Source of the DNA: Candidatus Nomurabacteria bacterium
GTDB lineage: Bacteria; Patescibacteriota; Minisyncoccia; Phycocordibacterales; UBA9973
Direction of reading: 5' to 3'
DNA length: 34,993 nt
Assembly (NCBI GenBank): GCA_020850295.1
Contig: JADZEV010000010.1
Location: 1-34,993, forward strand
Below the pieces are notes generated by a model. The model did not search any database. It saw nothing but the letters and a program-made list of their open reading frames with translations, and was not told where the DNA came from. Within the stretch, counting starts at the first letter, position 1, and each line of letters opens with the position of its first letter. A program made the translations under genes and the position numbers. Positions 14,270-21,584 of the stretch are shown piece by piece.

Positions 14270-14467
14270 TACCCGCCCCGCCAAAAAAGAAATGCCAAAG
14301 CCCGCGCGGATTCCTCCCCAGACCCCTCCTCCGCGCGGGCGAGACTGAATTTCAGAAAATCAGTAGTCGAATTTTTGCGAATCCTTTTCCCCAGAAAACT
14401 GTTTCGCAAAAATTCGTCCGCTTTATTTATTTTGAAAATAGGTTCTAACTTGGTACAATAGAGACAC
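14270..14467 (-). repeat. 198-bp inverted repeat, right arm (IR-A')
   Basis: Reverse complement of 12032-12229 with one mismatch. It carries a second copy of the miaA promoter pointing rightward (TTGAAA 14432-14437, 16-nt spacer, TACAAT 14454-14459), now placed upstream of the recombinase unit. Its last 3 bp overlap the first 3 bp of IR-B. Confidence 0.95.
14432..14459 (+). promoter_or_regulatory. Duplicated miaA promoter facing the recombinase unit
   Basis: Identical in sequence to the miaA promoter, including the extended TGGTACAAT -10. It fires away from the cassette toward IR-B and the recombinase. No miaA start codon follows. Confidence 0.6.
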
Positions 14468-14610
14468 CAGAACAGAACTAAGAGGCTCTGAACGAGCCAA
14501 TGCGTGGGCGTGCCGAAGGCACGCCCACTCTGTTTGCCCTGATTTTGCGGGGGAATTCAGAAATGCGGGCGCGCTTGCGCGCACTGTTTTTCCGCCAAGG
14601 AGGAGGTTCG
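14465..14610 (+). repeat. 146-bp inverted repeat, left arm (IR-B)
   Basis: Matches the reverse complement of 16187-16332 with about six mismatches, two of them in the first 125 bp. It contains an 11-bp stem (GTGGGCGTGCC, 14504-14514, against 14518-14528) with a GAA loop, and a GCGCGC-TT-GCGCGC hairpin (14569-14582). It is GC-rich against an AT-rich background. On the minus strand it encodes a recombinase-like C-terminal tail. Confidence 0.92.
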
Positions 14611-14658
14611 AAATCAGAAGCGAGGAATTTGCTTTGTCCGAAAATACAAAAAGAATTT

Positions 14659-14686
14659 TTGTTGTCGAAATATTTTTTGGTATACT
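14659..14686 (+). promoter_or_regulatory. Probable recombinase promoter
   Basis: TTGTTG (14659-14664), 16-nt spacer, TATACT (14681-14686). The transcript would start just at the palindromic leader. Confidence 0.5.
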
Positions 14687-14786
14687 GGTTATGCTCACAA
14701 TATTATTAATTAGTCAGTAGAAATGGTTATGCTAGAACAATTGTGACTAATGTTGTGATTGTGAGCCTAGCATAACCATTTCTACT
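14686..14786 (+). promoter_or_regulatory. Palindromic leader with two competing structures
   Basis: A perfect 20-bp inverted repeat pairs 14716-14735 with 14767-14786. An alternative pairs 14693-14701 with 14758-14766 and 14709-14716 with 14744-14751. The two interleave, so they exclude each other or form a pseudoknot. TGGTTATGCT occurs three times (about 14686-14695, 14724-14733, and inverted at 14769-14778). It ends 10 nt before the recombinase ATG, so it may be an attenuator, an operator, or the recombinase's own attachment site. Confidence 0.6.
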
Positions 14787-14796
14787 TTATGTACAT

Positions 14797-16437
14797 ATGC
14801 AAAATCAAAAATTCTTTTTGTATGCTCGCAAGTCTACGGATGTCGAGGATAAACAAGTATTGTCTATCGAAGCACAGTTGGACGAATTGCGAGACTATGC
14901 CAAGCGAGAAGCAATAGAAATTTCCGCCGAATATGTGGAAAAACAATCTGCGAAAATTCCAGGTCGTCCGATATTTAACAAGATGTTAGATGATATTGAA
15001 AAACTCGGTGGAAGTATTCTCGCATGGCATCCTGACCGACTTGCCCGCAATTCAGTGGACGGCGGTCGAGTGATTTACCTCCTCGACACAGGGAAACTTG
15101 CGAGCCTGAAGTTTCCAACCTTTTGGTGTGATTCCACGTCACAAGGTAAGTTCATGCTCAACATGGCTTTCGGACAAAGCAAATACTATGTAGATTCTCT
15201 TTCCGAGAACACGAAGCGTGGACTTCGCCAAAAAGTCCGTAATGGAGATTACCCAAGCCAAGCGCCTGTTGGGTATATCAACGACTCTCGGACTAAAAGT
15301 ATTGTGGTGGACAAGAAAAAATCTCGTGTCATTCGCTTGGCTTTTGAACGATATGTCAAAGGTGGTCAAAGACTGGAAGACATCGCAAACTTTTTGGCGA
15401 AGAACGGAATATCCACGCGTTCCGGAAAGAGAATGTCCAAATCTCGTGCGACTTTCATTTTGTCCAATCCGTTTTACATTGGTTTATTCAAATACGGTGG
15501 TGAACGTCACGAAGGAAAGTACGAGCCAATCATTTCAAAGAAACTTTTTGATGAAGCACAGGAAATGTTGAAATTTCGTGGTCAACCTGAACGAAAACCA
15601 CAAAATCAACCTCAACCTTTTTGTGGACTCATTTCCTGTGCTTCCTGCGGAATGATGATAACTGGCGAACATAAATTCAAACGGCAGAAAAATGGTAATG
15701 TTCACGAATATACTTACTATCGTTGTACGAAAAAAAGAAAAGATTTTGTTTGTAAAGAATCTGCCGTTAGAGAAGAAGAATTGGATCGCCAGTTATCATC
15801 TCTCATTCAAAAAGTTTCTTTGCCCAAAGACTGGGCGGAGGAACTCAATCGTCTTGCTTTGCAAGACTACGGAAAATCCGCCAAGTCTTTGGCTGTTTGC
15901 GTGAAAGAAAAGCAAGACGCCATTTCTGCTATCAATATTCGATTGGAGCGACTTCTCAATGGATATTTGGAACAAGATATTGAACAGGAAATATATCGTG
16001 CTGAAAAATCAAAGTTATTACTTCGAAAGAAGTCGCTCGATGAAGAAATGTCATCTCTTTCACGCAAACAAAATACTTGGCTCGAACCTTTCCAAAATTG
16101 GCTAAAAGTCGCACAGAGCTTGGACAAAACCGCTTCTGATTCAGACCTTTTTGCTAAAAAGGTCTGTGCCAAAGAAATCTTTGGCTCGAACCTCCTCCTC
16201 GGCGAAAAATTAGTGCGCGCCAGCGCGCCCGCATTTCTGAATTCCCCCGCAAAATCAGGGCAAACAGAATGGGCGTGCCTTCGGCACGCCCACGCATTGG
16301 CTCGTTCAGAGCCTCTTAGTTCTGTTCTGGTGCCCGAGGAGAGACTTGAACTCTCACCCCTTACGAGACTCGATTTTGAGTCGAGCGCGTCTACCATTCC
16401 GCCACTCGGGCTAACACGCTTATTTTACATGGTTTAA
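14797..16437 (+). CDS. Large serine recombinase (integrase/resolvase family), chimeric C terminus
   Basis: A 546-aa site-specific DNA recombinase. The N-terminal catalytic domain (about 1-150) has YARKSTD with Ser13 as nucleophile, and WHPDRLARN, a core catalytic motif. The Recombinase domain (about 160-280) contains PVGYIND and NPFYIGLFKYGG. A zinc ribbon follows near 285-330, with its cysteines in SCASCG, YRC and VCKE. A coiled coil covers about 370-440. From about residue 464 the frame enters the right inverted repeat, and the last 36 residues (about 511-546) are the antisense of tRNA-Leu. The native end was therefore probably near FGSNLLL, and the annotated tail is acquired. The upstream palindromic leader suggests tight control. 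Composition is more GC-rich than the flanking core genes. Confidence 0.88.
   Translation: MQNQKFFLYARKSTDVEDKQVLSIEAQLDELRDYAKREAIEISAEYVEKQSAKIPGRPIFNKMLDDIEKLGGSILAWHPDRLARNSVDGGRVIYLLDTGKLASLKFPTFWCDSTSQGKFMLNMAFGQSKYYVDSLSENTKRGLRQKVRNGDYPSQAPVGYINDSRTKSIVVDKKKSRVIRLAFERYVKGGQRLEDIANFLAKNGISTRSGKRMSKSRATFILSNPFYIGLFKYGGERHEGKYEPIISKKLFDEAQEMLKFRGQPERKPQNQPQPFCGLISCASCGMMITGEHKFKRQKNGNVHEYTYYRCTKKRKDFVCKESAVREEELDRQLSSLIQKVSLPKDWAEELNRLALQDYGKSAKSLAVCVKEKQDAISAINIRLERLLNGYLEQDIEQEIYRAEKSKLLLRKKSLDEEMSSLSRKQNTWLEPFQNWLKVAQSLDKTASDSDLFAKKVCAKEIFGSNLLLGEKLVRASAPAFLNSPAKSGQTEWACLRHAHALARSEPLSSVLVPEERLELSPLTRLDFESSASTIPPLGLTRLFYMV
16142..16166. repeat. Perfect 11-bp hairpin within the recombinase 3' end
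   Basis: CAGACCTTTTT and its reverse complement flank a GCT loop, 20 nt before the right inverted repeat. It lies in frame within the DLFAKKVC codons. There is no T-run after it, so it is not a clear terminator. Confidence 0.7.
16187..16332 (-). repeat. 146-bp inverted repeat, right arm (IR-B')
   Basis: Reverse complement of 14465-14610 (about 96 percent). It is translated as part of the recombinase tail and runs into the 3' end of tRNA-Leu, overlapping its CCA. Confidence 0.92.
16328..16411 (-). tRNA. tRNA-Leu (anticodon CAA)
   Basis: Minus-strand class II tRNA. Acceptor strands GCCCGAG/CTCGGGC pair (plus 16405-16411 and 16332-16338), the D loop has AATGGTAGAC, and the anticodon loop CTCAAAA gives CAA. 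A long variable arm (CTCGTAAGGGGTGAG) and a T arm with GTTCAAGTC are present, and the 3' CCA is encoded (plus 16328-16330). The tRNA is intact although a mobile unit ends exactly at its 3' side. Confidence 0.95.
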
Positions 16438-16469
16438 AAGGGAAGTAAATAGAGAGTACTTCTAAGTAC

Positions 16470-16508
16470 TTGACAGTTATTTTTATATATGCTATTATGA
16501 AAATAACC
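16470..16508 (+). promoter_or_regulatory. Consensus promoter with dyad over the -10
   Basis: TTGACA (16470-16475), 17-nt spacer, TATTAT (16493-16498). GTTATTTT (16476-16483) and AAAATAAC (16500-16507) form an exact inverted repeat flanking the -10, suitable for a repressor. No ORF follows directly. Confidence 0.65.
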
Positions 16509-16663
16509 AAAAGTTCATTTTAGTTTATGAAAAAACTCTTTTGGCATCGCTGTTCTTTAAAAAAAGAACTATGATGCAATCATGCAGAATGCGCATGTAA
16601 ATTATGGGGTCAAGACAAGACCATAAAATAACTCCCACCATTTATATGGTGGAATATTTTTTT
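16505..16663 (+). ncRNA. Candidate structured non-coding RNA upstream of parB
   Basis: The consensus promoter is followed by about 160 nt with no ORF but stacked hairpins. A bulged 12-bp stem spans 16507-16544 (CCAAAAG/CTTTTGG closing). A second stem has GCATC (16544-16548)/GATGC (16573-16577) enclosing GTTCTTT/AAAGAAC. The unit ends in a terminator, CCACCATTTATATGGTGG at 16635-16652 followed by a T-run. Size would suit a 6S-like RNA, but I see no diagnostic central bubble. It could also be a parB leader. Promoter plus terminator make an independent RNA more likely. Confidence 0.45.
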
Positions 16664-16693
16664 ACTCAAAACTTTTTGTGTTATCATATAGCC

Positions 16694-17716
16694 ATGTCAA
16701 ACCTTTATTCAAACTCTATTTTCTTTATTGATACTGACAAGATTTTCCCAAACCCGTACCAACCTCGTCGTGAATTTGAAGAAGGTCCACTTAATGATTT
16801 AGCTGATTCTATTCGCCAATATGGAGTACTTCAGCCACTTACAGTTTCAAGAATAGAAAAAGAAACTCCAGATGGAGGACTTGTTACAGAGTACGAACTT
16901 ATTGCTGGAGAGCGAAGACTTCGCGCCTCAAAGCTTGCAGGTATAGCACAAGTGCCTGTGATTATCAGAGTTGGAGATGATCCAATGATGAAGCTAGAGC
17001 TCGCTATTATCGAAAATGTTCAAAGAGAGGATTTGAATGCTGTTGAAAGAGCTCGAGCCTATGCTAGGCTTGTTGAAGAATTTAAATTCACTCACGCACA
17101 AATAGGGCAAAAGGTAGGTAAAAGTCGTGAGCATGTTTCAAACTCCCTGAGACTTCTTTTAATGCCACAAGAATTCTTGGATGCACTATCTTCTGGGAAA
17201 ATAAACGAAGGTCATACTCGTCCACTCTTGATGCTCTCTAGTCGCAAAGAAGAGCAAATGACTCTATTTAAGGAAATAATGTATCGCAAGATCTCTGTTA
17301 GAGAAGCAGAACGCATTGCTCGAAGGATAGCTACAGACAAAGCTCGCAAAAAGGAACTTCTTCCTACACCTGAGCTTTTAGAAATAGAGAAACATTTACA
17401 AGACAAACTTGGTACTAGAGTACACATTCAACAAGCAGAAGTCGGCGGGAAAATCACTATTGATTATTTTTCAAACGAAGACTTGGATGTGATAGTTGAT
17501 GTTTTGGGTAAAGCAGAAGCTAGAGGAAGCACAGAAGAGAACTTCAAGGCCTTTATAGCTACCAAAGAAGGGGAACAGGTCAAAGAAGATACGCCAGAAG
17601 AACTTTCTTCAGAGAAAGAAGAAGTAGAAATGCTAGACGATAGAAGTAAAGAAGAAGTCAAAGAAGACGATAAAGAAATAGACGATCTTTATAATATCAA
17701 AAATTTTTCTCTTTAA
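16694..17716 (+). CDS. parB: ParB/Spo0J-family chromosome partitioning protein
   Basis: A 340-aa protein from the ATG at 16694. An in-frame ATG at 16604 would add 30 residues that run through the ncRNA terminator, so it is not used. The N-terminal ParB/Sulfiredoxin domain has NPYQPRREF and the CTP-binding AGERRLRASKLAG motif. ENVQREDLNAVERARAYARL and the helix-turn-helix around THAQIGQKVGKSREHVSNSLRLL follow. This would recognise parS. The C terminus is dominated by Glu/Lys-rich repeats (EEVEMLDDRSKEEVKEDDKE). No parA is adjacent in the window. It ends convergent with the SpoT gene, 0-3 bp away. Confidence 0.87.
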   Translation: MSNLYSNSIFFIDTDKIFPNPYQPRREFEEGPLNDLADSIRQYGVLQPLTVSRIEKETPDGGLVTEYELIAGERRLRASKLAGIAQVPVIIRVGDDPMMKLELAIIENVQREDLNAVERARAYARLVEEFKFTHAQIGQKVGKSREHVSNSLRLLLMPQEFLDALSSGKINEGHTRPLLMLSSRKEEQMTLFKEIMYRKISVREAERIARRIATDKARKKELLPTPELLEIEKHLQDKLGTRVHIQQAEVGGKITIDYFSNEDLDVIVDVLGKAEARGSTEENFKAFIATKEGEQVKEDTPEELSSEKEEVEMLDDRSKEEVKEDDKEIDDLYNIKNFSL

Positions 17717-19170
17717 GCTCCAATATTTGTATCGTTATTACTCTCTAGATAATGTCTGATTTTCCTTTTGGCAAAACTGCTTTTTGCGTGTTCTAACCAC
17801 TTATGGGTTGGATGAGCGTTTTTGTTTGTAGCTATCTCAACAATGTCTCCATTTTTTAATATGGTATCAATACTTGCCATTTTTCTATTTATTTTTACAG
17901 AACCTATTTTCTCGCCGATATCAGAGTGTATAGCATAAGCAAAATCTATAGGACTAGAGTCTTCCGGAAGATCTACAACATCACCTTTGGGTGTAAATAC
18001 GAAAATACGATGGTTAAAAAAGTCTAGTTTTAATTCATTCATATCATCAATACTCTCTACTAAGCTAGAGAGTTCTTTAAGTTGAGTAAGCCAAGCTCTT
18101 TGTTGTTTTTGAGGAATTTTATCGGTTGTTGTTACTTCTTTGTAGACCAAATGAGAGGCAATACCAAGCTCTGCATCTAGGTGCATTTCTTGTGTTCTTA
18201 TTTGTATTTCTACAACACCACCAGGGGTTATAACTGTAGTGTGCAATGATTTATAACCGTTTGGCTTTGGTACTGCTATCCAGTCTTTTATTCTTCCTGG
18301 TACAGGTTTCCAGGCCATATGCATAAGGCCAAGTACTTGATAACAATCAGCTACAGTTTTAACTAGGATACGAAGAGCAACAATATCGTGAATCTTTTCT
18401 TTCTCCATGTTGTATTTAAGAAGCTTTCTGTACAGACTATAAGTGTGTTTTACTCGAGCCTCTACTGATGCCTCTATAGAAAAAGATTTTAAAATTTCTT
18501 CGACTTCATTTTTAATACTATCAACAAGTTTTAAAGACTCTGGTACGAGTTCGTCCATCAACCCTTTTGTTTCTTTGTACTCATTTGGATAAGCAAAAGG
18601 GAATGCTAAGTTCTCAAGTAGACCTTTGAGTTTTCCCATACCGAGTCTTCCTGCCAGGGGCGCATAAACTTCGATAGTTTCAACAGCGATTCTTTTTTGT
18701 TTGTCACTTCTGACATGTTCGAGTGTTTCTATGTTATGAAGTCTGTCAGCGAGTTTAATAATAAGAACTCTAACATCTTCAGCTAGTGCTATGAAAAACT
18801 TTCTCATACTCTCTACATGTCTTTCAACTCCTTGGTACTTTAGTTTTCCAAGTTTGGTAACACCAGAGACTAAAAATAAAACTTCTTCCCCAAAGTTTTC
18901 TAAGATTTGTTCTTCTGTTGCTTCGGTGTCTTCTAAAGTGTCGTGTAGTAGTGCTCCAGAAATAGTAATGGCATCAGCTCCTAGTGAAGCACAGTTCTTG
19001 GCGACTTCTACGGCGTGATTAAAATAAGGTTCACCATTGTTTCGTTTTTGATTTTCGTGTGCTTTTTGAGAAAAAGTGTATGCTTTTTCTATAAGAGTTT
19101 TTTCAGAGTCACTAAAGTCTTTTGAGCTACTTTCGAATATGTCATTTAGGTCTAATCCTTTACTTTTCAT
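17713..19170 (-). CDS. RelA/SpoT (Rsh) (p)ppGpp synthetase/hydrolase without ACT domain
   Basis: A 485-aa stringent-response enzyme from the ATG at 19170. The hydrolase HD domain (about 25-180) has HDTLEDTEAT and LADRLHNIETL. The synthetase domain (about 225-345) has VKHTYSLYRKL, DIVALRILV and PKPNGYKSLHTTV. A TGS domain (about 385-450) has FVFTPKGDVVDLP. The usual C-terminal helical and ACT/RRM regions are absent, so it is shorter than the standard 700 aa. Both catalytic halves look intact. The TATAAC box (plus 19177-19182) is 6 nt from the ATG. Its stop overlaps the parB stop region. Confidence 0.9.
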   Translation of the reverse strand: MKSKGLDLNDIFESSSKDFSDSEKTLIEKAYTFSQKAHENQKRNNGEPYFNHAVEVAKNCASLGADAITISGALLHDTLEDTEATEEQILENFGEEVLFLVSGVTKLGKLKYQGVERHVESMRKFFIALAEDVRVLIIKLADRLHNIETLEHVRSDKQKRIAVETIEVYAPLAGRLGMGKLKGLLENLAFPFAYPNEYKETKGLMDELVPESLKLVDSIKNEVEEILKSFSIEASVEARVKHTYSLYRKLLKYNMEKEKIHDIVALRILVKTVADCYQVLGLMHMAWKPVPGRIKDWIAVPKPNGYKSLHTTVITPGGVVEIQIRTQEMHLDAELGIASHLVYKEVTTTDKIPQKQQRAWLTQLKELSSLVESIDDMNELKLDFFNHRIFVFTPKGDVVDLPEDSSPIDFAYAIHSDIGEKIGSVKINRKMASIDTILKNGDIVEIATNKNAHPTHKWLEHAKSSFAKRKIRHYLESNNDTNIGA

Positions 19171-19223
19171 GGTATTGTTATACACTTTTCTTTAGAAAAA
19201 TACCATACTATATAAGTAGCCAT

Positions 19224-19285
19224 AACTAAGTGAAAAATTATATGTCCTGCACTTAGTTAAACCCTCTGGTTCTCCAGGGGGTTTT
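19224..19285 (+). terminator. Hairpin pair between topA and the SpoT gene, plus-strand terminator form
   Basis: AACTAAGTG (19224-19232) pairs with CACTTAGTT (19250-19258). A second 9-bp stem at 19261-19281 (ACCCTCTGG against CCAGGGGGT) is followed by TTTTG on the plus strand. On the minus strand it could slow transcription at the topA end, but the T-run is missing. No plus-strand gene ends here, so a short plus-strand RNA is possible. Confidence 0.45.
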
Positions 19286-19286
19286 G

Positions 19287-21494
19287 TTATTTCTGCTTCT
19301 TTTGAAAACCTCTAGGTTTTTTAGGTATTGCCAGCAATCCCAAAGCTTCCTCTAAGGTTATAGTATAAACATCAAGAGGTGATTTTATAGAACGGAAATC
19401 TCCATCGTGGGCAACATAAGGACCAAAGCGACCATTGTTAGCAGTAACTTCTTTTTGGCTTTCTGGATGAAGTCCTAGTGTTCTAGGAAGAGATAGATAA
19501 GTCAGAGCCATTTCTATTGTGACATTGCTAGGATCAACATCTTTTGGGATCGAAGCCATTTTGGGCTTTTCCTTCTTTTCGCCCTTCTTTGCCTTTCCTT
19601 TCTCTGGCATAAGACCTAGTTGTACATAAGGACCAAAACGACCAACTTTTATAAATACAGGTAAATTAGTTTCTGGGTCAACACCGATAGGCTCATCGTC
19701 TTTGATCTCTGTTCCGTCCAACATAAGAGCGCCATCACAATCCGGATATCGATCACAAGATAAGAATTTGCCACCTCGACCAAGTTTGACAACCATAGTG
19801 CTTCCACACTTTGGACATTTATACTTTGGATCTGCAGCTTCAAGAGTAGTAGCTTTATCTAATTTTTCTTTTTCTTTAATTTCTTTTTTAAATGGAGTGT
19901 AAAAGTCTTTTAAGGTTTTTACATATTCTCGATCACCTGAAGCAATGTCGTCGAGACGGTTTTCCATATCTGCAGTGAAAGTGTCAGATATATATTCCAT
20001 AAAGTTTTGTTCTAAAAATGTAGAAACTACTTCACCGGTATCTGTTGGCTTAAGAGAGCGGTTTATTTTTTCTATGTAACCTCTGGTCTCAAGAGTGCTA
20101 ATTGTAGCGGCATAAGTAGAAGGGCGACCAATACCTCTGGCTTCAAGCTCTTTAACAAGGCCAGCTTCTGAATATCTATTTGGTGGCTCTGTTTGTTTTT
20201 CTGTTTCTGATAAGTCTAAGAGCTTTAACGAATCACCCTCTGAAACTTTTGGTAAATTCACATCTTCACTACGAGCAGCTGTGTCTACTGATAACCATCC
20301 AGCAAAGAGCATTTGTGATCCTGTAGCAGAAAAATCAGGGATACTATCTCCTTTAACATTTGTCACAATACGAGTCTTCAAAAGTTTTGCATCAACCATT
20401 TGCGAAGAAACAGTTCTTTCCCAAATAAGGCTGTACAACTTTTTTTGCTCTTCATTATTTCCAGCATTTAATTTTTCTATATTTGTTGGCCTAATAGCCT
20501 CGTGAGCTTCTTGAGCATTTTTAGATTTAGTTTTGTATTGTCTAACTTCTGAATATTCTTTGCCGTATTTTTTTTCAACTAATTTTGAAATAGAAGCCAA
20601 AACCTGCTTTGAAATATTTGTAGAATCTGTACGCATATAAGATATGTGTCCAGCTTCATAAAGTTTTTGAGCAACTTGCATTGTTCTACTGGGAGAGAAT
20701 CCAAGTCTTGAAGAGGCAGTTTGTTGCAATGTAGAGGTAGTAAATGGCGCTCTCGGAGATCTTTTTTGTTCTGACTCTTTTACTTCTTTTACATACCAAG
20801 GTTTTGATTTTCCATCTTTTAATATTTGATCAACAACTTTTTTTTCTTTTGGTTCTTCTGTACAAGAAAATACTATTTCTTCTTTTTTATCGGTTTGACA
20901 TGTAGCAGAGAGGCTCCAGTATGTCTCTGGAACAAAGGCTTTTATTTCTCGTTCTCTTTCAACAAGTATTCGAAGAGCAGGAGATTGAACTCTTCCTGCC
21001 GAAAGGCCATATCTAACTTTTTGCCAAATTATTCCTGATAAGTCATAGCCAACAAGTCGGTCTAGTACTCGACGAGCTTCTTGAGCTTTGCGCAGATTTG
21101 TATCAATAGCGCGTGGATGCTTCAGGGCTTCCAAAATAGCATCTTTGGTGATTTCGTTAAAAGCCACTCTAGAAATATTTGCTTTCACTTTTTTGTCAGC
21201 TTTTAAAAGCTCTTCTATGTGCCAAGAAATAGCCTCTCCTTCTCGGTCAGGATCGGTTGCTAGGATAATATTTTTGGCTTTATGGGCAAGATCTTGGAGC
21301 TCAGAAACAACCTTGTCTTTTCCTTTACTGATCTCATAATGCGGAACAAACCCCGCTTCTATATCTATAGCTTTTTTGTTTGATTTTGGAAGGTCACGAA
21401 CATGCCCAACAGAAGCGCGCACTGTATATTGCCCATCCAAATACTTCTCTATAGTCTTCGCTTTTGAGGGCGACTCAACAATAAGTAAATTCAT
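19287..21494 (-). CDS. topA: DNA topoisomerase I
   Basis: A 735-aa type IA topoisomerase from the ATG at 21494 (MNLLIVESPSKAKTIEKYL). The in-frame ATG 14 codons upstream gives an atypical N terminus. The TOPRIM domain has the acidic DPDREGEAISWH motif. The active-site Tyr is in ISYMRTDSTNIS. EARGIGRPSTYA follows. There is a single C-terminal zinc ribbon (KCPKCG, then SCDRYPDCDG) and two topoisomerase C-terminal repeats containing RFGPYV. It relaxes negative supercoils. The family often has more zinc ribbons; this reduced tail is usual for small genomes. Confidence 0.94.
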   Translation of the reverse strand: MNLLIVESPSKAKTIEKYLDGQYTVRASVGHVRDLPKSNKKAIDIEAGFVPHYEISKGKDKVVSELQDLAHKAKNIILATDPDREGEAISWHIEELLKADKKVKANISRVAFNEITKDAILEALKHPRAIDTNLRKAQEARRVLDRLVGYDLSGIIWQKVRYGLSAGRVQSPALRILVEREREIKAFVPETYWSLSATCQTDKKEEIVFSCTEEPKEKKVVDQILKDGKSKPWYVKEVKESEQKRSPRAPFTTSTLQQTASSRLGFSPSRTMQVAQKLYEAGHISYMRTDSTNISKQVLASISKLVEKKYGKEYSEVRQYKTKSKNAQEAHEAIRPTNIEKLNAGNNEEQKKLYSLIWERTVSSQMVDAKLLKTRIVTNVKGDSIPDFSATGSQMLFAGWLSVDTAARSEDVNLPKVSEGDSLKLLDLSETEKQTEPPNRYSEAGLVKELEARGIGRPSTYAATISTLETRGYIEKINRSLKPTDTGEVVSTFLEQNFMEYISDTFTADMENRLDDIASGDREYVKTLKDFYTPFKKEIKEKEKLDKATTLEAADPKYKCPKCGSTMVVKLGRGGKFLSCDRYPDCDGALMLDGTEIKDDEPIGVDPETNLPVFIKVGRFGPYVQLGLMPEKGKAKKGEKKEKPKMASIPKDVDPSNVTIEMALTYLSLPRTLGLHPESQKEVTANNGRFGPYVAHDGDFRSIKSPLDVYTITLEEALGLLAIPKKPRGFQKKQK

Positions 21495-21547
21495 AACTGT
21501 GCATGCAGTAGTACCATGATAAAAGAAAAATCGCAAATATTAGCACT

Positions 21548-21571
21548 AAAAAAGCCACCTCATCAGGCGAC
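21548..21571 (-). terminator. Minus-strand terminator after the small basic ORF
   Basis: On the minus strand a GTCGCC...GGTGGC hairpin (plus 21554-21571, with two G-T pairs) is followed by a T-run (plus 21548-21553). Confidence 0.6.
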
Positions 21572-21584
21572 CTTTCTTTAAAAT

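Larger units (their letters stand above)
12032..14467. mobile_element. Inverted-repeat-bounded cassette: S66 peptidase, HIT, NadD-like
   Basis: Two near-identical 198-bp arms enclose an operon of three genes with its own promoter and a terminator-like hairpin. No transposase or recombinase lies inside. The near-identity of the arms implies a recent or gene-converted duplication. The unit abuts a second inverted-repeat unit that carries a serine recombinase. The bounded structure is directly visible; mobility is inference. An inverted duplication of the miaA promoter region, or an assembly palindrome, are the alternatives. Confidence 0.6.
14465..14698 (-). pseudogene. Remnant of a serine recombinase 3' end
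   Basis: The minus-strand frame contains SNLLLGGKTVRASAPAFLNS and continues like the tail of the intact recombinase at 14797-16437 (SNLLLGEKLVRASAPAFLNS). No catalytic, recombinase or zinc-ribbon domain is left. It looks like the last 60 to 70 codons of a second, oppositely oriented recombinase, or an inverted copy of this one's 3' end. Confidence 0.55.
14465..16332. mobile_element. Inverted-repeat-bounded serine recombinase unit at tRNA-Leu
   Basis: Two 146-bp inverted arms enclose one large serine recombinase and its upstream palindromic region. The right arm ends exactly at the 3' CCA side of tRNA-Leu, a classical integration target. The left arm abuts the 198-bp cassette. No other cargo is inside. 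This is either a minimal integrative element or what remains of a larger one. Confidence 0.6.

Noticed and set aside
14248..14448. Plus-strand frames in the right 198-bp arm and in IR-B (also 14500-14709)
   Set aside because: They follow GC-rich hairpins and have no domain, promoter or conserved start.
16604..16693. N-terminal extension of ParB
   Set aside because: It crosses the ncRNA terminator; the ATG at 16694 begins at the conserved ParB domain.
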